This document shows, one piece after another, positions 44,188-52,730 of a stretch of DNA of 64,000 nucleotides. Every line of letters begins with the position of its first letter. Positions within the stretch are counted from its first letter, which is position 1. The DNA comes from Shinella sp. Its GTDB lineage: Bacteria > Pseudomonadota > Alphaproteobacteria > Rhizobiales > Rhizobiaceae. The stretch is taken from positions 62,001-126,000 of the forward strand of contig QFQX01000009.1 of assembly GCA_003248775.1 (NCBI GenBank). The letters are read 5' to 3'. The notes below the pieces were generated by a model that worked only from the letters and a program-made list of their open reading frames with translations, had not been told where the DNA came from and made no database searches. The position numbers and the translations under genes are program-made.

Positions 44188-44392
44188 GACTGCCCCCAAC
44201 GCAATACTTGCGTCCGAAACGCCTGCACCGGCCTATTTGTTCCCCCCGGTAAGAATAACGGCAGCTGACTGTGTGGCTCTGTTCGGCGCTCGATCTTTTC
44301 AAGCCACTCATATTGATGCTTGCGACTAAGGACCTTGAACAAGCCTGTCATTCACATCTCGATGGACTCAGATTGACTCTCCACCAGAATGA

Positions 44393-44407
44393 GAACAAAT
44401 AGGGAAC
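44393..44407 (+). promoter_or_regulatory. LexA (SOS) box upstream of imuA
   Basis: GAACAAATAGGGAAC is a perfect match to GAAC-N7-GAAC, the alphaproteobacterial LexA direct repeat. It lies 48 bases before the imuA start, with TTGACT at 44373-44378 as a possible -35 element, so LexA would cover the promoter. No second copy was noticed before ku or ligD. Confidence 0.85.
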
Positions 44408-44454
44408 ATAACAACGAGAATCCATCGTGACAACCCTCGGAGCACCAACCGCGC

Positions 44455-45216
44455 ATGACTACGCGCCCCCTCAATCCAGCCATTCTGGCGCTACGTGAAC
44501 GTATCACGCAGTTGGAGGGAGATGGTGCGCGCACGCGGGAGGTTCTGCCCTTCGGCGTGCCGGTTCTGGATCGGAGGTTGCCGGGTGGCGGACTGGCGCT
44601 TGGCTGCCTGCATGAGGTCGCGGGCGGCGGAAATGGCGCTATCGACGGTGCGGCAGCCGCCTGTTTCGTGGCCGGGATCGCCGCCCGAACACCTGGCAAG
44701 GTTCTGTGGTGCGTGGCGCAGCAGGATTTGTTCGCGCCGGGGCTGGAACAGGCTGGCCTCGCCCCTGATCGCGTTATCCATGTCGAGGCCGGGGACGACA
44801 AGTCGGTTCTTGCCTGCATGGAGGAAGGGTTACGGCACGGCGGTCTCGGCGCGGTGGTCGCCGATGTCGCCCGCCTGCCGATGACCGCCTCGCGGCGGCT
44901 GCATCTGGCTGCGAAGGAGAGCGGGACCATAGGTATCGCGCTGCGGCGCTGGCGGCGACAAGCCGAAGCCAGCGATTTCGGGCAACCAACGGCGGCGATG
45001 ACGCGCTGGCGGGTGTCAGTGCTTCCGTCGCGACCTTTGCCGGTGCCAGGCGTCGGACGGGCACGATGGCTCATCGAACTGATCCGTGCCCGTGCCGGGG
45101 AGTCCCTCGATATAGAACTGGAGGCGTGCGATGGCTCGGGTCATCTCGGTCTTCCTGCCGACATGGCCGACAGACCGGCTGCGGCGGATGACTGGCGACA
45201 CAGCGCTGCCGGTTGA
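44455..45216 (+). CDS. imuA: SOS mutagenesis protein ImuA
   Basis: A 253-residue ImuA, the RecA-like accessory factor of the ImuA-ImuB-DnaE2 mutasome. It contains FGVPVLDRRLPGGGLALGCLHEVAGG, the conserved entry of the family, where a degenerate RecA P-loop stands. The gene overlaps imuB by 86 bases in another frame. A LexA box lies 48 bases upstream, so the operon should be induced by DNA damage. Confidence 0.92.
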   Translation: MTTRPLNPAILALRERITQLEGDGARTREVLPFGVPVLDRRLPGGGLALGCLHEVAGGGNGAIDGAAAACFVAGIAARTPGKVLWCVAQQDLFAPGLEQAGLAPDRVIHVEAGDDKSVLACMEEGLRHGGLGAVVADVARLPMTASRRLHLAAKESGTIGIALRRWRRQAEASDFGQPTAAMTRWRVSVLPSRPLPVPGVGRARWLIELIRARAGESLDIELEACDGSGHLGLPADMADRPAAADDWRHSAAG

Positions 45217-46657
45217 AGCGCCTCTGGTCCTCGTCGGGCGAGACCGGAATCGGCGCATCGTCACTGCGGCAGATGCGGCGGCAAAAACGCTCGGACTGCG
45301 GGTCGGGATGCCTGTCACCAAGGCGCAGGCGCTGGTGCCGGGGCTGGCCATCGAACCCGCCGACCCCAAGGCCGATGCGGAAGGCCTGGAGCGTCTCGCC
45401 CTCTGGGTATTGCAGCGCTTCAGCCCCATCGTTGCTGTCGATCTACCGGACGGCATCGTCATTGAGTCCACCGGCGCCGACCATTTACACGGCGGCGAGG
45501 CTGCCATGCTGGATGCGCTTATCGGTCGGCTGACCCTTTCGGGTGTTGCTGCCCGCGCCGCCATGGCCGACACTTGGGGCGCCGCCCATGCGCTCGCCCG
45601 ATACCGGGCCGATCCGATCCTGATCTCCGAGCCAGGAAAGGCAGAGGCCATGTTGGCGCCTTCGCCGCTTGAGGCGCTTCGCCTGCCGCCTTCCATCCCG
45701 GCTGGGCTGCGCGATCTAGGTTTCAACTCCATAGGTGATCTGATCGGCCAGCCCCGCGCGCCGCTCACCCGCAGGTTCGGTCCGGAACTCGGCCGCAGGC
45801 TCGACCAGGCGCTTGGGCTGGCCGCAGAGCCGATCACGTCCGTCCGTCCCGAAGACATGATCGAAGCGAGGCGCAGTTTTGCCGAGCCGATCGGTGCGGC
45901 CGAGACCATCGCGCGCTATATCGGCAAGCTGGTTGTCTCCCTCTGCGCCAGTCTGGAAGAACGCGGCCTGGGCGCGCGCAGGCTCGATCTGCTGTGCCAT
46001 CGCATCGACAACCGCATCGAGACGGTCCGCATCGGGCTGGCCCGGCCGGTTCGCGATCCGAAACGGCTGACCCGGCTGCTTTGCGACAAGATCGAAACCA
46101 TCGATCCCGGCCTCGGCATCGAGATCATGTCGCTCGCGGCCACCATCACCGAGCCTCTGGAGGCGCGGCAGGCGGCGACATCGCTCATCGATACGCCGGA
46201 ACCTGATCTCTCGGGGCTGATTGATACGCTGGCTAACCGGGTCGGAGCGAGAGCGATCTATCGCTTCGCCCCGGTCGCCAGCGATGTGCCAGAACGATCC
46301 GTCCGCCGTATTCCGGCTTTGGCCGAGGACACCGGTGGTGCGGGCTGGCCGGATCACTGGCCGCGTCCGTCGCGGCTCTTGATGCGGCCAGAGCCAATCG
46401 AGACCATGGCGCTTCTGCCCGACCATCCGCCGAACTGGTTCTCCTGGCGCGGCGTGCGTCGGCGGGTGCGCCGGGCTGACGGCCCCGAGCGGGTGTTCGG
46501 CGAATGGTGGAAGCGCGACGCCGAACTGATGGCGGTGCGCGATTACTTCCGTATCGAGGATGACGCCGGTGAACGCTTCTGGATTTTTCGCGCAGGTGAT
46601 GGCGAGGACGCCGCCACCGGTTCGCATCGCTGGTTCCTGCACGGGATCTTCGGATGA
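45131..46657 (+). CDS. imuB: Catalytically inactive Y-family polymerase homologue ImuB
   Basis: A 508-residue ImuB. The Y-family palm is recognisable (GLRVGMPVTKAQALVPGL), but the N-terminal metal-binding aspartates are replaced by FLPTWPTDRL, consistent with a scaffold rather than an active polymerase. The C-terminal domain ends with WFLHGIFG, a typical ImuB tail. ImuB binds the sliding clamp and recruits DnaE2. It overlaps imuA by 86 bases and dnaE2 by four (ATGA), giving one coupled SOS operon. Confidence 0.93.
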   Translation: MARVISVFLPTWPTDRLRRMTGDTALPVEAPLVLVGRDRNRRIVTAADAAAKTLGLRVGMPVTKAQALVPGLAIEPADPKADAEGLERLALWVLQRFSPIVAVDLPDGIVIESTGADHLHGGEAAMLDALIGRLTLSGVAARAAMADTWGAAHALARYRADPILISEPGKAEAMLAPSPLEALRLPPSIPAGLRDLGFNSIGDLIGQPRAPLTRRFGPELGRRLDQALGLAAEPITSVRPEDMIEARRSFAEPIGAAETIARYIGKLVVSLCASLEERGLGARRLDLLCHRIDNRIETVRIGLARPVRDPKRLTRLLCDKIETIDPGLGIEIMSLAATITEPLEARQAATSLIDTPEPDLSGLIDTLANRVGARAIYRFAPVASDVPERSVRRIPALAEDTGGAGWPDHWPRPSRLLMRPEPIETMALLPDHPPNWFSWRGVRRRVRRADGPERVFGEWWKRDAELMAVRDYFRIEDDAGERFWIFRAGDGEDAATGSHRWFLHGIFG

Positions 46658-49600
46658 CGGACGCCCCGAAGAATGGCCCGCGCTATGCCGAATTGCAGGT
46701 GACGTCGCAGTTTTCTTTTCTGCGCGGCGCTTCCTCGGCAGAGGAGTTATTTGCGACCGCCGCCACCATGGGGATCGAGGCACTCGCTGTCGTAGACCGC
46801 AACTCAGTCGCAGGGATCGTCCGTGCGCATGAGGCCGCAAAGGCCACCGGCATCCGGCTGATCGTCGGCTGTCGTCTTGATCTGGCCTGCGGCATGTCGG
46901 TGCTGGTCTATCCCGCCGACCGCGCCGCCTGGTCGCAGCTTTGTCGCCTGCTGACCCTTGGCAAGGGGCGCGCCGGGAAAGGCGGATGCCATCTAGAATG
47001 GGCTGATCTCGTCGCTTATGGCGAGGGGCTGATCGCGGTTCTGGTGCCGGACCTCGCTGATGCGGACTTTGCCCTGCGCCTCCGCCGCCTGCGCGAGGCC
47101 TTCGGGGATCGCGCCTATCTGGCGCTGACCCTGCGCCGCAGGCCGAACGACCAGATGCGGCTGTGGAAACTCTCTCAACTGGCGAAGCAGGCAGGGGTGC
47201 CGACCGTTGTCACCAATGACGTGCTATTCCATGAGCCTGGTCGTCGCATGTTGCAGGATGTTGTGACGGCCATCCGCCACAACACGACAATAGACGCCCT
47301 CGGTCTTCGGCGGGAGCGCCATGCCGACCGCTATCTCAAGCCGCCCGCCGAGATGTACCGCCTGTTCGCCCGCTGGCCCGAGGCGTTGGCGCGGACGCTG
47401 GAGATCGCGCGACGCTGCACCTTCAGCCTTGACGAACTCCGCTACCAATATCCCGAGGAACGGGCCGATTCGGCCCTGACCCCGCAGCAAACGCTGGAGC
47501 GCCTGACTTGGGAGGGCGCGGCAACCCGATATCTCGAAGGCGTTCCGGATGAGGTGACGGCGGCCCTGCGCCATGAGCTGACCCTGATCGGCAAGCTCGA
47601 ATATGCTCCCTATTTCCTGACCGTAAACAGCATCGTTCGCTTCGCCCGTTCAAAGGGCATTCTGTGCCAGGGGCGTGGCTCGGCGGCGAACTCGGCCGTC
47701 TGTTTTGTGCTGGGCATCACCGCCATTGATCCCGGTCGCAATGATCTGCTCTTCGAACGCTTCGTCAGTGAGGAACGCAGGGAGCCTCCCGACATCGACG
47801 TGGATTTCGAGCACGAACGCCGCGAGGAGGTCATCCAGTGGGTCTATGAGCATTATGGCCGCGAACACGCGGCGCTGACCGCTACCGTCATCCGCTATCG
47901 CTCCAAGGGTGCGCTGCGTGATGTCGGCAAGGCCATGGGCCTGCCCGAGGACCTGATCCAGTCCCTGTCCGGCCAGCTCTGGGCCTGGTCGGAAACCGGT
48001 GTCTCAGATCAGCAGATCCGCGAGTTGAACCTCAACCCCGAGGATCGGCGCCTGCGTCTGACCTTGGAACTGGCGGCGCAGCTTCGCGGTGCGCCCCGGC
48101 ATTTGTCGCAGCATCCGGGCGGCTTCGTCCTGACCCATGACCGGCTCGATGATCTCGTGCCGATCGAACCCGCGGCCATGGTGGATCGCCAGATCATCGA
48201 ATGGGACAAGGACGATATCGACGCCCTGCGTTTCATGAAGGTGGATGTGCTGGCGCTTGGCATGCTGACCTGCATGCGCAAGGGGCTCGACCTGATTGCG
48301 GAGCACAAAGGGATCGAGCTCGATCTGGCGAAGATCCCGGCCGAGGACCCGCGCACCTATGCCATGATCCGCAAGGCGGACACCCTCGGAACATTCCAGA
48401 TCGAATCTCGCGCGCAGATGTCGATGCTGCCCCGCCTGAAACCGCGCACCTATTATGATCTCGTGGTGCAAGTCGCTATCGTCCGGCCCGGCCCGATCCA
48501 GGGCGAGATGGTCCATCCCTATCTACGCCGCCGCGAGGGGCTGGAAGAGGTTCACTACCCCACGCCCGAGCTGGAAAAGGTGCTGGGAAAAACGCTCGGC
48601 GTGCCGCTGTTTCAGGAACAGGCGATGCGCGTGGCCATTGAATGCGCGGGCTTCACACCCGGCGAGGCCGATCTGCTGCGCAAGAGCATGGCCACCTTCA
48701 AGTTCACCGGCGGGGTCTCGAAGTTCCGCGACAAGCTAATCGAGGGCATGGTGGCCAATGGCTACGAACAGGAATTTGCTGAACGCACCTTCCGGCAATT
48801 GGAGGGCTTCGGCAGTTACGGTTTCCCCGAAAGCCATGCGGCATCCTTCGCGCTCGTGGCTTACGCTTCGGCCTGGCTGAAGTGCTGGCACCCCGATGCC
48901 TTCTGCGCCGCGCTTTTGAACAGCCAGCCGATGGGCTTTTATGCACCCGCCCAGATCGTGCGCGATGCCCGTGACCATGGCGTCGAAATCCGGCCGATCT
49001 GCGTCAACGCCTCGCGATGGGACTGCACCCTGGAGCCGACCGGCGACGAAACCCGCTTCGCGGTGCGCCTCGGCCTGCGCATGGTCAAGGGGCTGGCCAA
49101 TACCCATGCCGGCGCCATTGTCGCGGCGCGGGCCGATCTGCCCTTCACATCGGTTGACGACCTCTGGCACCGGTGCGGCGTTCCGGTCGCCGCATTGACG
49201 AAAATCGCCGAAGCCGATGGTTTTCGCCCGGCCTTTGGCCTCGCCCGTCGGGAGGCGCTTTGGGCCATCAAGGGCCTGCGCGATGAGGAACTGCCGCTCT
49301 TCGCCGCCGCCTCAGCGCGGGCGGGCGCGACCGTTGCGGAGGTCAAAGAGCCAGCGATCACCTTGCGCGACATGGCTGCCGGGCGCGAGGTGGTCGAAGA
49401 TTACAGCCATACCGGCCTGTCGCTGCGCCGCCATCCGGTGTCCTTCCTGCGTGCCGATCTCGGCAGACGCCGGATCGTCTCCTGTGCGGAGGCCATGGCA
49501 ACTCGCGACGGGCGGTGGCTGGAAGCGGCCGGGATCGTTCTCGTTCGTCAGCGTCCCGGCTCGGCCAAGGGCGTGATCTTCATCACCCTGGAAGATGAAA

Positions 49601-49941
49601 CCGGCATCGCCAATCTCGTCGTCTGGACCAAGGTGTTCGAGAAGTTTCGCCGGGTCATCCTGTCCTCGGGCATGATCGCAGTGAAGGGCCGCATCCAGCG
49701 CGAGGGCGAGGTTGTGCATCTCGTCGCGCATCGGATCACCGACCTGTCATCGGAACTGGCGAGCATCGGGCAGCGGGACGCCGCCTTTCCGCTGCCGCAT
49801 GGTCGTGGCGATGAATTCCACCACGGATCGTCCTCGCCAGATCCCCGCGGTCAGCCACCCAAGGTGTCGAGAACGCGCGATATGTATGTGCGCGACCTGC
49901 ATATCGACGCCATCAGGGTCAGAACGCGGGATTTTAAGTGA
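46654..49941 (+). CDS. dnaE2: Error-prone DNA polymerase DnaE2
   Basis: A 1095-residue C-family polymerase. The N-terminal PHP domain begins YAELQVTSQFSFLRGASSAEEL, a DnaE2-type variant of the PHP metal-binding motif. The palm carries GRGSAANSAVCFVLG and the catalytic aspartates in PDIDVDFEHER (Asp380/382/384). A helix-hairpin-helix region and an OB domain (GIANLVVWTKVFEKF) follow; the C-terminus LHIDAIRVRTRDFK is typical. It does translesion synthesis with ImuA and ImuB. This cassette is often carried on plasmids and islands in rhizobia. Confidence 0.96.
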   Translation: MTDAPKNGPRYAELQVTSQFSFLRGASSAEELFATAATMGIEALAVVDRNSVAGIVRAHEAAKATGIRLIVGCRLDLACGMSVLVYPADRAAWSQLCRLLTLGKGRAGKGGCHLEWADLVAYGEGLIAVLVPDLADADFALRLRRLREAFGDRAYLALTLRRRPNDQMRLWKLSQLAKQAGVPTVVTNDVLFHEPGRRMLQDVVTAIRHNTTIDALGLRRERHADRYLKPPAEMYRLFARWPEALARTLEIARRCTFSLDELRYQYPEERADSALTPQQTLERLTWEGAATRYLEGVPDEVTAALRHELTLIGKLEYAPYFLTVNSIVRFARSKGILCQGRGSAANSAVCFVLGITAIDPGRNDLLFERFVSEERREPPDIDVDFEHERREEVIQWVYEHYGREHAALTATVIRYRSKGALRDVGKAMGLPEDLIQSLSGQLWAWSETGVSDQQIRELNLNPEDRRLRLTLELAAQLRGAPRHLSQHPGGFVLTHDRLDDLVPIEPAAMVDRQIIEWDKDDIDALRFMKVDVLALGMLTCMRKGLDLIAEHKGIELDLAKIPAEDPRTYAMIRKADTLGTFQIESRAQMSMLPRLKPRTYYDLVVQVAIVRPGPIQGEMVHPYLRRREGLEEVHYPTPELEKVLGKTLGVPLFQEQAMRVAIECAGFTPGEADLLRKSMATFKFTGGVSKFRDKLIEGMVANGYEQEFAERTFRQLEGFGSYGFPESHAASFALVAYASAWLKCWHPDAFCAALLNSQPMGFYAPAQIVRDARDHGVEIRPICVNASRWDCTLEPTGDETRFAVRLGLRMVKGLANTHAGAIVAARADLPFTSVDDLWHRCGVPVAALTKIAEADGFRPAFGLARREALWAIKGLRDEELPLFAAASARAGATVAEVKEPAITLRDMAAGREVVEDYSHTGLSLRRHPVSFLRADLGRRRIVSCAEAMATRDGRWLEAAGIVLVRQRPGSAKGVIFITLEDETGIANLVVWTKVFEKFRRVILSSGMIAVKGRIQREGEVVHLVAHRITDLSSELASIGQRDAAFPLPHGRGDEFHHGSSSPDPRGQPPKVSRTRDMYVRDLHIDAIRVRTRDFK

Positions 49942-50266
49942 AATCGGGACTGCCGGGATAATCAGATCAGCGGCGGCGCACCAAGCTTGACCGCATACGG
50001 TCACTAAATCATCGCCGTTGCTTCCGCCGACTCTATTCAAAGGCTTGGGGACGCTGCCCCCGAGCGCGGCGCAAGGGATCGCTGACGCTCGACCGGGACG
50101 GTTTCCCCGGCCTTCCTCCACTTCGTTCCTCCGTTACGTGCAGGCCGGGTGATCCCCCTCCATCCCGATCGCTCTTGCACCTTTCACCCCCCGGTCTCGC
50201 CGACGGGCAAGGGTTCAGGAGCGCGCGCTTCGCTGCACTGAACCCCAAACTCGAAGGATTAAAGAC
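49942..50266 (+). other. Structured leader upstream of the adenine methyltransferase gene
   Basis: No gene is seen. GGGTTCAG (50211-50218) and CTGAACCC (50238-50245) form a perfect 8-bp hairpin ending 22 bases before the ATG. Another hairpin is CTTGGGG/CCCCCGAG (50044-50064). Both would be in the 5' leader of the methyltransferase mRNA. Similar GC-rich leaders occur upstream of accessory genes of alphaproteobacterial conjugative elements. Confidence 0.4.
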
Positions 50267-50938
50267 ATGACCAACTGCAACCAAGGCCCCCGCAATGTCA
50301 TTTTCAACGGCAATTGCATCGATGTGATGCGATCGTTTGTCCGGGCATCGGTGGATTTCATCCTGACCGACCCTCCCTATGTGACCAACTTCCGAGACCG
50401 ACAGGGCCGCACTGTTGCCAATGACGATAACGGCCGCTGGCTTCGCCCCGCGTTCAACCAGATGCATCGTGTTTTGAAGGGCGGCGGCTTTTGCGTCAGC
50501 TTCTATGGATGGAACAAGGTTGATCTATTCATGGACGCATGGAAAGCGGCAGGCTTCCGCGTTGTCGGGCATCTTGTTTTCCGCAAGCGTTATGCGTCAT
50601 CAACGCGCTTCCTTCGCTATCAGCACGAACAGGCTTATTTGCTGGCAAAAGGCAATCCGAACTTGCCCGCGCAGCCGATCCCTGACGTGCTGGACTTTCC
50701 TTATACCGGCAACCGGCTGCATCCGACGCAGAAACCCGTCGAAGCCCTGATGCCGCTTATCGAGGCGTTCACGAAGCCCGGCGATTTGGTGCTGGACCCG
50801 TTCAGCGGCAGCGGTTCGACCCTGGCGGCCGCGCAGCAGACTGGGCGTAACTGGACCGGCATCGAATTGGACAACGCCCACTATCACACCGCCAGAAAGC
50901 GCCTTGCGGAGCTGCAACACCACCGGGTGGCCGCATAG
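50267..50938 (+). CDS. DNA (adenine-N6 or cytosine-N4) methyltransferase
   Basis: A 223-residue methyltransferase with motif IV DPPY (LTDPPYVTNF) near residue 36 and motif I DPFSGSGST near 183. The order IV before I marks the beta class, like CcrM. LHPTQKPVEAL is also typical. No cognate restriction enzyme is adjacent, so it is probably an orphan, perhaps protecting the mobile element from host restriction. It is small for the class and lacks a separate target-recognition domain. It marks the start of the mobile-element module. Confidence 0.88.
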   Translation: MTNCNQGPRNVIFNGNCIDVMRSFVRASVDFILTDPPYVTNFRDRQGRTVANDDNGRWLRPAFNQMHRVLKGGGFCVSFYGWNKVDLFMDAWKAAGFRVVGHLVFRKRYASSTRFLRYQHEQAYLLAKGNPNLPAQPIPDVLDFPYTGNRLHPTQKPVEALMPLIEAFTKPGDLVLDPFSGSGSTLAAAQQTGRNWTGIELDNAHYHTARKRLAELQHHRVAA

Positions 50939-51008
50939 CCCCTTTGCACCGGCGCTCGTCGATGGGGCGGGCGCCATCATGCCTCCATTTTACGAAAAGG
51001 ACCTCACA

Positions 51009-51299
51009 ATGCGCTGGATTGTTACGGTTGACCACCATGGCGGCTGCATGGGCCTAGGCGAGGATGCGAACGGCGTTCCGGCACGGGGAAACCCGGAGCA
51101 GGCCGCAGCCTTGCCGACGGATTTCAGGCTTCACCTCGCAAGCGGAGAAGTGCTGTTCGAGGGCCGTTGCGGTGACATTGATGCCGATTGGTGGCACGGT
51201 TTCGAGCCGCTGAATTACCTATGGCATCCGTTCCGTTGCCGCCGCCTGTCATACCGCCGTGCAGGAACTCAAGACGCCTGGCGCTCGCTTCGCCCATAA
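51009..51299 (+). CDS. Small hypothetical protein of the mobile element (96 residues)
   Basis: The start is ATG 51009 with AAGGAC upstream. The product begins MRWIVTVDHHGGCMGLGEDA and is unrecognised; it includes SGEVLFEGRCGDIDADWWHGFEPL. There is no signal or membrane segment. It is probably co-transcribed with the methyltransferase 70 bases upstream, and a strong hairpin follows it. Confidence 0.55.
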   Translation: MRWIVTVDHHGGCMGLGEDANGVPARGNPEQAAALPTDFRLHLASGEVLFEGRCGDIDADWWHGFEPLNYLWHPFRCRRLSYRRAGTQDAWRSLRP

Positions 51300-51325
51300 A
51301 CCAATTGCATGGCCGCAAGTCGCCA

Positions 51326-51349
51326 CCGCCGTCCCCGCCGGGACGGCGG
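51326..51349 (+). terminator. Strong hairpin terminator-like element
   Basis: CCGCCGTCCC (51326-51335) and GGGACGGCGG (51340-51349) form a perfect 10-bp stem with a 4-base loop, followed by CTTTCG. It lies 26 bases after the stop of the 96-residue gene. The rest of the 264-base gap to 51564 should hold the promoter of the DUF6499 gene. Confidence 0.65.
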
Positions 51350-51563
51350 CTTTCGCGCGTCCATTCGGCATCGCGTTGGAAAAACACGCTCGCCGGGCGG
51401 CGCCCGGCTCGCAGGTCAATGCAGGCATTGTCGGAAACCATTGCGGCACTGATCGGGTTACGCGGACCAGTTATCTCACAACGAGGGCTACCCCTGTGGG
51501 CGAACGTTCCGAATGATCTTTATGCGGGCAGCGCTTGCGCGCCCGACATAGGGAGGAAACGCC

Positions 51564-51779
51564 GTGCTCAGCATCGATTGGCGTACTCCGGCGGCTTACA
51601 GGCACACCAGGAATTTGCCCGCCGCCGGTTTCGCCTGGGAATACCTTCGCCGCAACAACGAATACCGCCAGGAATACAGGGCGCTGGCGGCAAGGAAGCA
51701 GCCGGCTTCCGGACATCTGGAGGCGTTCGTTGAGCGTTGGGGTGTGCGATTTCCCCAGCAATCCCGACGAGCCGCCTGA
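51564..51779 (+). CDS. DUF6499 protein, N-terminal part of an FseA-like activator
   Basis: A 71-residue product (VLSIDWRTPAAYRHTRNLP, GFAWEYLRRNNEYRQEY) of the DUF6499 type, with GTG start at 51564 and GGAGG at 51552-51556. It is followed in the +1 frame by the DUF2285 reading frame. In ICEMlSymR7A the same two pieces (Msi172 and Msi171) are joined by programmed +1 ribosomal frameshifting to make FseA, the activator of excision. The layout, spacing and frame relation here are the same, so the full protein is probably a fusion; the identity of function is inferred. Confidence 0.8.
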   Translation: MLSIDWRTPAAYRHTRNLPAAGFAWEYLRRNNEYRQEYRALAARKQPASGHLEAFVERWGVRFPQQSRRAA

Positions 51780-52347
51780 ACAGCAGACCATCATATGGTC
51801 GCCAAAACTCCAGCCACAAGCAGTAAGGTTATCAGAGGTCGAGGCCGGGGGAGCTCACGGCAGCCCTTTGTTCACGCTGGCACATCTTGATGGTCTGGAG
51901 CTTCGCCGAGCGACAGATGGTTGGCATGGCATATGGCGTTTAGACGGTATAACGCACCAATTCTGGTTGCCGGATGCCACACCGGACACAGCAGCGAGCT
52001 ACGCGGTGACTTTGCCGCTGGACAGCTTTCTGGAATTGCGTGTTCACGCGGCAAGAAGACTGTGGCGCTCCCTGACACGACGCCCGCCAGGGCCGGCCAT
52101 AGGCACGCTTCCAGATCAATTGCGCGAATGGCACATCCTGTCCTTGCGCGCGCTCGACGCGAAACTGCGCGGTGAGAGCTATCGCGCCATTGCCGAAGTC
52201 CTGCTCAGCTTTCGCGGGACGAAAGAAGATTTTGAGAACGACCCGCGCAAGAACAAGGCGCGCCGGCTGGTCAAGCATGGCGTCAGGATGATGCGGGGCG
52301 GCTATCGTCTGCTGCTTCACTACCCGGTCAAGCCGGGCAAGTCCTGA
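51742..52347 (+). CDS. DUF2285 protein, C-terminal part of an FseA-like activator
   Basis: This frame holds the DUF2285 region, with IIWSPKLQPQAVRLSEVE near its start, a middle domain (GLELRRATDGWHGIWRLDG, beta-rich) and the helical DUF2285 domain HILSLRALDAKLRGESYRAIAEVLL through VKHGVRMMRGGYRLLL. No good ATG start exists; GTG 51742 would be possible but overlaps the DUF6499 gene in a +1 frame, and frameshifted translation at 51750-51756 is the better explanation, with this part contributing residues from 51757 on. The fusion would be about 259 residues. It is convergent with the DUF2285-only gene. Confidence 0.8.
   Translation: MCDFPSNPDEPPEQQTIIWSPKLQPQAVRLSEVEAGGAHGSPLFTLAHLDGLELRRATDGWHGIWRLDGITHQFWLPDATPDTAASYAVTLPLDSFLELRVHAARRLWRSLTRRPPGPAIGTLPDQLREWHILSLRALDAKLRGESYRAIAEVLLSFRGTKEDFENDPRKNKARRLVKHGVRMMRGGYRLLLHYPVKPGKS
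51750..51756 (+). other. Candidate +1 ribosomal frameshift site (TTTCCCC)
   Basis: In the DUF6499 frame this reads TTT CCC C. A proline tRNA in the P site on CCC can re-pair one base downstream because a fourth C follows. The DUF2285 frame continues from 51757 with Ser-Asn-Pro-Asp-Glu. The zero frame ends at TGA 51777-51779, 21 bases later. Confidence 0.6.
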
Positions 52348-52363
52348 CACTGGGATCCCAGCA

Positions 52364-52651
52364 TCACGCCTTGTTTGCAGCGGCCTGCTCCAGAATCCGT
52401 TTATAGCCTTCACGCGAAAGCCATTGCGCGCGTTCCAGGTGTCTTTGCCAGCAGCGGTAGGTTCGAAGCTCCTCGGCAGCAGGATCGCGGTGCAGAACGA
52501 TCTGCGCCACTTCCTTCCAATCGGCATCTTCGGCCTTGGCATCGAGCAGCCGAAGGTAGGTCACAAAATGCTGCTCGTCATAGGACGTGATCTGATCGCC
52601 GGTCGGCGCGACGTCATCGACATCGGGATCGAGTTCAGTGGGTGTATTCAT
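52364..52651 (-). CDS. DUF2285-like small protein, QseM-type antiactivator candidate
   Basis: A 95-residue protein with an acidic N-terminus (MNTPTELDPDVDDVAPTGDQ) and a helical domain (SYDEQHFVTYLRLLDAKAEDADWKEVAQIVL, RCWQRHLERAQWLSREGYKRIL) resembling the DUF2285 fold. ATG 52651 has GGGGAG at good spacing. In ICEMlSymR7A the antiactivator QseM is a stand-alone DUF2285-like protein that binds FseA and TraR. A gene of that shape placed 16 bases from, and convergent with, the FseA-like gene makes the same role likely here, but this is an inference. Confidence 0.65.
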   Translation of the reverse strand: MNTPTELDPDVDDVAPTGDQITSYDEQHFVTYLRLLDAKAEDADWKEVAQIVLHRDPAAEELRTYRCWQRHLERAQWLSREGYKRILEQAAANKA

Positions 52652-52730
52652 TTCACTCCCCATCCGAAGAAGAGCCTTGCTTGCGGTGCGCCCCCGCAAC
52701 TGGCCCCTTTGACCTGGTGATCGGGAAGTT

